Below are positions 15,362-21,086 of a stretch of 64,000 bases of DNA, piece by piece (position 1 is the first letter of the stretch; each line of letters begins with the position of its first letter). The notes beneath the pieces were generated by a model. That model did no database searches. It saw only the letters and a program-made list of their open reading frames with translations, and had not been told where the DNA came from. Source of the stretch: Sporomusa ovata DSM 2662 (GTDB lineage: Bacteria > Bacillota > Negativicutes > Sporomusales > Sporomusaceae); the NCBI RefSeq assembly GCF_000445445.1, contig NZ_ASXP01000004.1, forward strand, positions 186,001 through 250,000, read 5' to 3'. Both the position numbers and the translations under genes were made by a program.

Positions 15362-15541
15362 CTACTCAGCTCCCTCCAGATTAATTTTACCGTGTTTGCA
15401 TTCATACTCAGCGACATACTGCTCAAGTATATATTCTATTTCCATAGCAATTGAACGGCGATCTTTATCAGCTAGAAATTTGATTTTTAGAAAGTTTTCT
15501 TCTTGAAGCCGTAAAGTGAATTGTCTTTTGTCAGTAGCCAA
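15362..15541 (-). CDS. 59-aa ribbon-helix-helix type DNA-binding protein, TTG start
   Basis: 59 residues: MATDKRQFTLRLQEENF, then LKIKFLADKDRRSIAMEIEY and an acidic end. The short beta strand (QFTLRL) followed by two helices is the Arc/MetJ/CopG fold, in which paired strands read DNA. The TTG start has GGGAGGAA upstream. It lies divergent from a second RHH gene across a region of TGAATTC palindromes that both could bind. It is likely an autorepressor of the 14449-15541 unit. Confidence 0.75.
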   Translation of the reverse strand: MATDKRQFTLRLQEENFLKIKFLADKDRRSIAMEIEYILEQYVAEYECKHGKINLEGAE

Positions 15542-15556
15542 GATAATTCCTCCCTG

Positions 15557-15641
15557 TGAATTCTATATGAATTCATTATAAATTATTCAGGAGATTATTC
15601 AAAAGAATCTTTTTGACAACAAAGTGAATTCACTTTATAAT
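15557..15641. promoter_or_regulatory. divergent RHH-controlled promoters with AATTC palindromes
   Basis: Rightward: TTGACA (15613-15618), 17 bases, TATAAT (15636-15641); the spacer is the perfect 16-base palindrome AAAGTGAATTCACTTT (15621-15636). Leftward (complement): TTGAAT near 15602-15597 and TATAAT at 15580-15575, next to TGAATTC-TATAT-GAATTCA (15557-15575). Binding at the palindromes would block each polymerase site. Confidence 0.8.
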
Positions 15642-15664
15642 CTAAATAAAGGTGGTGATTCATA

Positions 15665-15841
15665 ATGAATTCACTAAAGCCGAAAAAGGAGATGGTTTCG
15701 GTACGCATACCTGAGGATATGAATGGCAAGTTAGAGCAGCATGTTAGTGGCCTGGGCGTATCTAAAAATGCATTTATCTTGATGCTGATTGCTCAGACTT
15801 TAGGATCAGACCAACAGTCAACGCTGCCGAGGACTGGGTAG
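15665..15841 (+). CDS. 58-aa ribbon-helix-helix DNA-binding protein
   Basis: 58 residues: a KEMVSVRIPEDMNGKLEQHV strand-helix start followed by LGVSKNAFILMLIAQTL, the Arc/CopG pattern, and a tail ending STLPRTG. GGTGGTGAT precedes the ATG. It is encoded just after a palindromic operator and probably represses its own promoter and the divergent one. Its 3' end is copy C of the repeat core. Confidence 0.8.
   Translation: MNSLKPKKEMVSVRIPEDMNGKLEQHVSGLGVSKNAFILMLIAQTLGSDQQSTLPRTG
15822..15841 (+). repeat. repeat core copy C
   Basis: CGCTGCCGAGGACTGGGTAG forms the 3' end of the RHH gene, four bases before the minus-strand cargo gene at 15846. Confidence 0.7.
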
Positions 15842-15845
15842 GGGG

Positions 15846-16094
15846 TTAGTTTTTGGTAAATAGTTTTCGTATGACTATATTGCAAAAATTACCCCATACA
15901 AAGGAACCACCTAATAAATAAAGCATGTCAAATAATTTGTATTTATAAAATCCGTAGACAAGGCAAGCAATGCTTACTAGCCCAAGCAACGCATCAACAG
16001 TTTCTGTTTTGTAGCCGTGACAATATCCATTTGCGACAACTAGAAAGACGACAATACCTACTGTTATTACAAATATTTCACTCACACATTTCAT
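15846..16094 (-). CDS. 82-aa membrane protein (cargo gene)
   Basis: Mostly hydrophobic, with about three membrane helices (residues 5-21, 30-47 and 52-72) and a basic end RKLFTKN. AAAGGAATG precedes the ATG. It sits alone on the minus strand between repeat copies C and D, like the exported cassette between A and B. Unknown function; superinfection exclusion is one possibility. Confidence 0.65.
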   Translation of the reverse strand: MKCVSEIFVITVGIVVFLVVANGYCHGYKTETVDALLGLVSIACLVYGFYKYKLFDMLYLLGGSFVWGNFCNIVIRKLFTKN

Positions 16095-16100
16095 TCCTTT

Positions 16101-16161
16101 TCGGCTTGTCAGGCAAGCCAATAAAATTAGTCAATTAACCGACACTGCCAAGAACTGGGTA
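16101..16161. repeat. repeat copy D with inverted repeat and conserved spacer
   Basis: GGCTTGTC.GGCAAGCC, AAAATTAGTCAATTAACC and the core CACTGCCAAGAACTGGGTA repeat copy B with a handful of changes. Confidence 0.7.
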
Positions 16162-16175
16162 AGGGGGTGAGATTT

Positions 16176-16361
16176 TTGCGAGATACCTTATTTTGTTCAG
16201 ATCAGATAACCGAGGGTAGAAAAAAGATTGCTCAGGAAGTTGTTGATGTGTTGGTCAAACATAACCTGAGCAATTTAGAAGCTAATTTGATTTTAGAAAT
16301 AGCTTCTAATCTAAAAGAAAACTTGCAAATATCTGCTGTTTATGTCGATCCTATTTCTTAG
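16176..16361 (+). CDS. 61-aa helical phage protein, TTG start
   Basis: An amphipathic helical protein (EVVDVLVKHNLSNLEANLIL core). The TTG at 16176 is preferred because AAGGGGGTGAG lies just upstream; a GTG at 16167 is part of that site. It overlaps the convergent Cys-rich gene by 11 bases. The layout recalls small phage proteins with one VLxxxxLxxxEA helix pair; no function is known. Confidence 0.55.
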   Translation: MRDTLFCSDQITEGRKKIAQEVVDVLVKHNLSNLEANLILEIASNLKENLQISAVYVDPIS

Positions 16362-16503
16362 CTCTTAGAGCGCTAACAGCAAGAGGGAGAGAACAACCTG
16401 CTGTAGATGAGTGTAAATCTTTAAACCAAAATCCGCATTTATCCGTTTGACACTCGACTTGCTTGTCCGCGCTACTCATTAAAGGACAAATCTTATTGCT
16501 CAT
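16351..16503 (-). CDS. 50-aa Cys-rich small protein
   Basis: 50 residues with CPLMS near the N-terminus, VECQTDKCGFWF in the centre and GCSLPLAVSAL at the end: four or more Cys likely to bind zinc. AGGAGGTGTTACT precedes the ATG. This pattern (CPLM...C...C.W...C.L) is common in tiny Firmicute phage proteins, all uncharacterised. Confidence 0.65.
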   Translation of the reverse strand: MSNKICPLMSSADKQVECQTDKCGFWFKDLHSSTAGCSLPLAVSALRAKK

Positions 16504-16564
16504 AGTAACACCTCCTCTCGCTATCCAATTTCGACAGGAGGAATAAAATCCCTGTATTAAATTG

Positions 16565-16777
16565 TCAAGTATCTTGACCCCGCAGCCGTTCCTCTAATTG
16601 CTGTAATTGTTCTAATGTAATTTCGCCATTTTTCTTTTCGTACTGCTCAATGTAACGTAGCAAGATTTGTCGGCCTTCCTTACTTGCTGATCGTCCATTC
16701 ATATAAGAAATATAGTTGAATTTACGATGAGCAAGTTTTTCTAAGCGAACACCGACCATTGGAAGTTTAGTTGTCAA
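16565..16777 (-). CDS. 70-aa RHH/Arc-like protein, TTG start
   Basis: A short N-terminal strand, then two helices (LEKLAHRKFNYISYMNGRSA) and a charged helical tail; this fits Arc-like repressors that control phage early genes. AAGGAGGGC precedes the TTG. It is divergent from the start of the early rightward operon, and AGTATNA repeats in between may be its operator. Confidence 0.65.
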   Translation of the reverse strand: MTTKLPMVGVRLEKLAHRKFNYISYMNGRSASKEGRQILLRYIEQYEKKNGEITLEQLQQLEERLRGQDT

Positions 16778-16831
16778 ACGAAGCCCTCCTTGCTACAAAT
16801 AACTGCAAGTCGAACATAGCACGCGGAGTAG

Positions 16832-16877
16832 CAAAGTATTAAAAAGTATCACATAGTATTATGGAGTGTTACACCTT
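16832..16877. promoter_or_regulatory. early control region with AGTATNA repeats
   Basis: Three near-identical AGTAT(T/C)A elements lie in 16832-16860. They are followed by GTGTTACACCTT (16866-16877), a 12-mer also found at 10541-10552 inside a perfect palindrome. The likely operator is for the Arc-like protein or another regulator. Confidence 0.5.
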
Positions 16878-16935
16878 AATTACAGGCAAGGGTACAATCT
16901 ATGGCTGCATATATATTAACCGGGAGGGGGTAACT

Positions 16936-17112
16936 ATGCCAAGCAAACCTAAGAAAAAGCATCCTGTACAGTTTCTAGGCTATGTTGCCGTAGATGGTGT
17001 TGTTAGCACGGAGCCGCCTGAATGGTTTATCCAGCGGTTAGGTATAGCCTTTGATTCTGTGCTGGATACTGAGTCAACTCGCAAGGAGCAAACTGATAAC
17101 AAAGCCGGATAA
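16936..17112 (+). CDS. 58-aa basic small protein, first gene of the early operon
   Basis: MPSKPKKKHPVQFLGYVAVD start, acidic C-terminal half. GGGAGGGGG gives a strong ribosome site for ATG 16936. Unknown function. Confidence 0.6.
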   Translation: MPSKPKKKHPVQFLGYVAVDGVVSTEPPEWFIQRLGIAFDSVLDTESTRKEQTDNKAG

Positions 17113-17150
17113 TTCCGGCTGAAATGAATTTGGACAAGTGGGGTGATATC

Positions 17151-17306
17151 TTGGCAAAGCGCAAAAACTGTGCCACCTGTGGCGGTAAGATTCTGCCGGG
17201 TACCGGTACACAGATGTATGATGAAAAGCAGGCAAAAGTAGTGGACGTGCATGACAACTACCTTTGCCACAAGCCTTTCGTGAAACTGCCGCAGAAGGGG
17301 GCTTGA
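17151..17306 (+). CDS. 51-aa Cys-pair small protein
   Basis: AKRKNCATCGGKILPGTGTQ with one CxxCG pair, and a His/Cys pair later (NYLCHKPF), suggesting a small zinc-binding knuckle. The TTG at 17151 with GGGGTGAT is the best start; an ATG at 17124 is possible. Unknown role. Confidence 0.55.
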   Translation: MAKRKNCATCGGKILPGTGTQMYDEKQAKVVDVHDNYLCHKPFVKLPQKGA

Positions 17307-17309
17307 GAC

Positions 17310-17513
17310 GTGGGACGATACACTAAAACATTGTACAAGCTTACCAAGGCAAATCAAATGACGGCGCTCTACGGTGAATTTATCTTGAAGGCCCGCAGCA
17401 GTTGTGAGCGCGACTACTATTTCCGCTTACAGGCCAATTGGCTACGCAAGGCAGAAGCATTAGAAGCCAGGCTGCGTGGTTTGAGTCGCAAAGGAAGGAG
17501 GCGTGATGCGTGA
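17310..17513 (+). CDS. 67-aa basic helical protein, GTG start
   Basis: Helical and Arg/Lys-rich, ending RLRGLSRKGRRRDA. AGAAGGGGG precedes the GTG. Its TGA overlaps the next GTG start. It may bind nucleic acid from composition alone. Confidence 0.55.
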   Translation: MGRYTKTLYKLTKANQMTALYGEFILKARSSCERDYYFRLQANWLRKAEALEARLRGLSRKGRRRDA

Positions 17514-17644
17514 AATCGAGTACCGATAATAAGCAAGTCCATAACCTTCGTTGGCGTGTGGACCTGGACACCGATGGGCTTGAATGGAGTCCAAAGCAGA
17601 AATGGTTACTGATAGTAATGCTTATTATCGCACTGGCTGTATAA
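17510..17644 (+). CDS. 44-aa single-helix membrane protein, GTG start
   Basis: A charged N-terminal half and a C-terminal hydrophobic helix (WLLIVMLIIALAV). GGAAGGAGG precedes and the start overlaps the previous stop. Unknown. Confidence 0.5.
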   Translation: MKSSTDNKQVHNLRWRVDLDTDGLEWSPKQKWLLIVMLIIALAV

Positions 17645-17677
17645 AAAAAGTAGCCCTACCGGGAGTAACGGCAGGGC
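17641..17677 (-). terminator. stem-loop with minus-strand T-run
   Basis: GCCCTACCG (17653-17661) pairs with CGGCAGGGC (17669-17677). On the minus strand it is followed by a run of seven T. No minus-strand gene ends here, so it may guard against antisense transcription or act as a plus-strand attenuator. Confidence 0.5.
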
Positions 17678-17751
17678 AGATGGGGTGGGTAACAGATTCA
17701 AGGAGATTCCCGATTTCAATGTCATTGTACCTTGAAAGGGGGTGAAACAGA

Positions 17752-18138
17752 ATGCCAGCTTTGACAGAAATTAAGCCATTGATGTCTGAAAAAGGGGTGT
17801 ATAAGGGATTGCGAATCTTTAAAGGTTGGAGCAGAGACATAGCAGCAATGCATACAGCTATGAGTCCTAAGACAATCGAGAGGATTGAAAAAGGCAAAGA
17901 CCCAACAAAAGACCAGGTGCTCATGATGGATCGGGCTTATGGCTGCGGTGGTCAGTTAGTTGATTATTGGTTAGGGCGATTGAAACTTAGCTCTGGTAAT
18001 GTTCGGCAAGTTAATAACATTAGCGTAGTTAGGTCCATACCGGATACCCAGGGTAGTAAACGTTTTAATCCATGGAAACCAATAAACCTAATTTTGGGTG
18101 CTTATTTCATTTATGAATTTTTGAAAGGGGTATGGTGA
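17752..18138 (+). CDS. HTH-type regulator (128 aa)
   Basis: XRE-like HTH (residues 18-72: GLRIFKGWSRDIAAMHTAMS, then PKTIERIEKGKDPTKDQVLM) followed by a membrane-prone end (INLILGAYFIYEF). AAGGGGGTGAAACAGA precedes the ATG. It opens the long rightward operon and is probably an early regulator. Confidence 0.7.
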   Translation: MPALTEIKPLMSEKGVYKGLRIFKGWSRDIAAMHTAMSPKTIERIEKGKDPTKDQVLMMDRAYGCGGQLVDYWLGRLKLSSGNVRQVNNISVVRSIPDTQGSKRFNPWKPINLILGAYFIYEFLKGVW

Positions 18139-18407
18139 TGAAACAGTACACTCCTAATGATTGGCCGACACAAATAAAAAAATCCGACTCCATTGAGAAG
18201 ACGGATAAGAAATGTTTTCAATTCGATTATACCAAGTTTCAACAGGGTTATCAAGACGCCATTAGTTTGGATTGGCCAAGATTGACAAATGATGAGGCTA
18301 TTCGGTTTGTGACTGGATATACTCATGTGGCGATGAAAAAGTGTAATGCTTATCTAATTGGCTATGCTTGCGGTGTACAAGATGCTGTAAGGCGGGTGGC
18401 GGCATGA
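18138..18407 (+). CDS. 89-aa unknown phage protein
   Basis: Start and previous stop overlap as ATGA. A central helical segment (YTHVAMKKCNAYLIGYACGV) shows no recognised motif. It is translationally coupled to both neighbours. Confidence 0.6.
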   Translation: MKQYTPNDWPTQIKKSDSIEKTDKKCFQFDYTKFQQGYQDAISLDWPRLTNDEAIRFVTGYTHVAMKKCNAYLIGYACGVQDAVRRVAA

Positions 18408-18556
18408 GTAATGTCAAGATGGTAACCAACTGCCCTTCCTGTCAGACACCTGGGAAAATCGTGCATAACGGCAAAAGAATTCGTACTTATGAGTGCCCTA
18501 AGTGTGGTAGTAAGTGGAGCACCCTAATAATTGAGGAAAAGAGGCGTGGCAAATGA
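18404..18556 (+). CDS. 50-aa zinc-ribbon protein
   Basis: CPSC and CPKCGSKW form a two-knuckle zinc ribbon in a 50-residue protein; ATGA overlaps at both ends. Such ribbons in phage early operons usually bind DNA or RNA, but the partner is unknown. Confidence 0.7.
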   Translation: MSNVKMVTNCPSCQTPGKIVHNGKRIRTYECPKCGSKWSTLIIEEKRRGK

Positions 18557-18744
18557 CGAAGACTGAGCTTGATCTTACAGAGAGCAAAGACTTTGAGCAA
18601 TCCATTACTCGTAGCGGCAAAAGCATAACCGTGATAATTGAGACAGAGGATGCCAAATTGGAATTGGTGCTGAGCATGGCTGACTTTGCAGACTTGATTG
18701 CCGATGGGTTTTTGATTTTGAATAAAAATTTGGAGGTGGCATAA
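18553..18744 (+). CDS. 63-aa acidic unknown protein
   Basis: Beta-hairpin-like ITVIIETEDAKLELVLSM followed by one helix. It is coupled by ATGA overlaps to the zinc-ribbon gene and to the annealing-protein candidate. Unknown. Confidence 0.6.
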   Translation: MTKTELDLTESKDFEQSITRSGKSITVIIETEDAKLELVLSMADFADLIADGFLILNKNLEVA

Positions 18745-19715
18745 TGTCAGAAGTAGCAGTGTTGCATAGTCAGGGTACCAACGATGGTGCCCTGGTGGAT
18801 ATGAATGGCATGGGGTCCGGTGAAATGGCAGCTCGTTTAGCCGATATGGAAACCAAGCTTGACCTGGTTCAAAAGTTTTTCAAACGAGTGATGAAAAAAG
18901 ATGAGGATTATGGCATTATCCCTGGGACGGATAAACCAAGTCTCTTAAAGCCTGGAGCAGAAAAATTAAATGAGCTTTATGGTTACGCTCCACTGATCAA
19001 AGAGAAACACGAAACCCGGGATTTCAAAACGGGATACTACCTTGCTGAAGTGGTAGTACAGATCGTTCACCGCAGTTCAGGACTAATCATCTCGGAAGGG
19101 GTTGGAGAAGCCAGTTCCTACGAAAGCAAGTACCGCTATCGCTGGGTGTTTGAAAGTGATTTGCCTAAAGGTATTGATAAAGATTCATTGATTAGTAAGA
19201 CTTTTGAAAGTAAAAAGACCGGCAAAGAATATACACGGTACCGGCTCGAAAATCCGGATTTAATTGACCAATGGAATACGGTTCTTAAGATGGCCAAAAA
19301 ACGTGCCTTGGTTGATGCTACATTATCTGCTACTAGGACATCTGGCATATTCAGCCAGTCAGAAGATGAAATGGAAGCTTGGCTTGAGGGCGAGAGTGGG
19401 GAAGTGGTCAAGGACAAACTGGAGAAGCAGCGCAGTAATCCACAGGCTAGTGATGAGCGTGTAAGCTTCCAACCGCCTCCCTCTAACGGTGGCCGTATTT
19501 CTGATAAACAGTATGGAAAGATTGTTGGCGATGCAAAACGTAAAGGCGTCGACGAAGACAGCATAAAAAACATTATTCTTTATGTCAAAAAGAAACCGAT
19601 AAATGAATTATCTACGGCTGAAGCCAGTGCGGTAATTAAGTTTATTGCGGATACTGACGAAGATGGCTTGCAGGATTTGATCCTGCAAGCGGCAATACCA
19701 GGTGTTGTATCGTGA
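18744..19715 (+). CDS. candidate phage single-strand annealing protein
   Basis: 323 residues. The N-terminal half carries the recurrent phage motif GIIPGTDKPSLLKPGAEKLN (residues 53-72) and a later LKMAKKRALVDATLSATRTS (about 181-200), which resembles the conserved helix of Rad52/ERF-type annealing proteins. The C-terminal 70 residues form a helical domain starting ISDKQYGKIV. Proteins of this family sit beside nucleases in phage recombination modules; here the SbcD- and SbcC-like genes follow immediately. Annealing of single strands during recombination-dependent replication is inferred from this context and weak similarity, not shown. Confidence 0.6.
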   Translation: MSEVAVLHSQGTNDGALVDMNGMGSGEMAARLADMETKLDLVQKFFKRVMKKDEDYGIIPGTDKPSLLKPGAEKLNELYGYAPLIKEKHETRDFKTGYYLAEVVVQIVHRSSGLIISEGVGEASSYESKYRYRWVFESDLPKGIDKDSLISKTFESKKTGKEYTRYRLENPDLIDQWNTVLKMAKKRALVDATLSATRTSGIFSQSEDEMEAWLEGESGEVVKDKLEKQRSNPQASDERVSFQPPPSNGGRISDKQYGKIVGDAKRKGVDEDSIKNIILYVKKKPINELSTAEASAVIKFIADTDEDGLQDLILQAAIPGVVS

Positions 19716-20899
19716 GGATATGTCACATTGCAGATATACATTGGGGGCTGGGTTATCCCGGCCCCAGTCCAACAGCCAGATTCGATGATATATGCCGGGT
19801 AATGGATTGGGTTGCTGACCGGATCATTACCGAAGGATGCGAAATGGTGATTGTAGCTGGTGATATGTTTCGGAAGGCTGATGTTTCCCTAGATAAGGCC
19901 AGCCGTGAGATTCGCGCGGCTGCCGCCTGGCTCAGGAAATTGACCAGCAACAATATTGAGGTGCTAATTATTTCCGGTACACCTAGTCATGATCCGTCCA
20001 GCGCCTATGAGTTGCTGAAAGATTATCAAATGTCGCAGGTCACTATCGTTACAGAGCCAACGCAGTTTGACATTGATAGCTTTGGCGAAGGTTTTTCCCT
20101 GGCGCTTGTGCCAGGGATGGATCGCTCTAATTTTGTAAGTCGGGACGAATATAAGGGGCTGCCGGCACATGAAGTTCATTGCCTCATGACCGAACACATC
20201 ACAGATATGTGCCAGAGCCTACTGCAAGATTCCAATTACTCTCCAGCTATTCTTGTTAGCCACATGACTTACGATCTGGCCGATACTGGCTTTGAGGACG
20301 TGCTGCAGCAAAACGAGGCTATCTTGACCACAGATGCCATCAAGGGTTTTGACTTGGTCGCCCTTGGACACATTCACCGGCCACAGCAAAATGGTTGCGT
20401 ATTCTATCCAGGATCTCCAGAACGGCTGTCTTTCAACGATGAAAAAGTGGACGCTGGCTTTTGGATTCACGAGCTCAACGAAGGAAAATTCGAATCGAAG
20501 TTTATACACACTCCTGCCCGTAAATTTATCACTTTACAGCTTAATGATAACGGAATTGCCGATTTTGTGAACGGAAACATAGATTTTGAGGACGTTTTTG
20601 GCGATATCAATAACGCTATCGTCCGGCTCCGGTACAGCTGCAGTGAAAACCTAAATAAAGCACTAAATCGTAGGATGTTGGAAAAAGCTCTGTATGATAT
20701 GGGTGCTTTTTTTGTAGCCGAAATTAAGGGGGACATTGAAAGAGCGTCAGATCGGCTAAGAGATGAAGGCCTGACAGAAGCCATAGGTCCTGTGGAAGCT
20801 GTACGCCGGTGGGCTGTAGCTCACGACATTGAGAATGCTGAAGCAGACGAGTTAGCGGCAATGACCGCTGAGCTGATGGAGGTGTCGAACAATGCCTAG
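19712..20899 (+). CDS. sbcD: SbcD/Mre11-like exonuclease subunit
   Basis: 395 residues, calcineurin-type metallophosphoesterase: DIHWG (Asp8, His10), VAGDMFRKAD (near 47), LIISGTPSHDPSS where GNHD is normally found (near 85-94), SHMTYD (near 180) and LGHIHRPQ (219-225). These residues bind two metal ions for nuclease activity. With the ATPase at 21083 it should form an SbcCD-type complex that cuts hairpins and double-strand ends during phage DNA metabolism. The change of GNHD to TPSHD is seen in other phage relatives. A GTG start overlaps the previous stop. Confidence 0.88.
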   Translation: MRICHIADIHWGLGYPGPSPTARFDDICRVMDWVADRIITEGCEMVIVAGDMFRKADVSLDKASREIRAAAAWLRKLTSNNIEVLIISGTPSHDPSSAYELLKDYQMSQVTIVTEPTQFDIDSFGEGFSLALVPGMDRSNFVSRDEYKGLPAHEVHCLMTEHITDMCQSLLQDSNYSPAILVSHMTYDLADTGFEDVLQQNEAILTTDAIKGFDLVALGHIHRPQQNGCVFYPGSPERLSFNDEKVDAGFWIHELNEGKFESKFIHTPARKFITLQLNDNGIADFVNGNIDFEDVFGDINNAIVRLRYSCSENLNKALNRRMLEKALYDMGAFFVAEIKGDIERASDRLRDEGLTEAIGPVEAVRRWAVAHDIENAEADELAAMTAELMEVSNNA

Positions 20900-21086
20900 A
20901 AAACCTAAATTCAAGCGGGTTAACTGGCCGATCGGAACTAAGGTCCGCATGGTCAACTGTTATGAGGCCAGAAAACATGGTGAAAAAGTTTGGATTACAT
21001 GGGAAATGTGCGGCAGCCAAGTCGTTAGGCTAGAAGGCTATGTAGGGGGATTTGACACAAGCTGCCTGGAGGTGGTTCAAGAATGA
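20892..21086 (+). CDS. 64-aa protein between the SbcD and SbcC homologues
   Basis: Basic start (PRKPKFKRVNWPIGTKVRMV) followed by a beta-rich small domain. It overlaps both neighbours by a few bases, so it is made together with the nuclease complex and may be an accessory factor. No family recognised. Confidence 0.6.
   Translation: MPRKPKFKRVNWPIGTKVRMVNCYEARKHGEKVWITWEMCGSQVVRLEGYVGGFDTSCLEVVQE

Noticed and set aside
17625..17924. 99-aa minus-strand hydrophobic ORF overlapping the HTH gene at 17752
   Set aside because: No ribosome binding site, opposite to a well-supported operon, and its sequence is the complement of a clear HTH protein, although a minus-strand terminator lies at its end.
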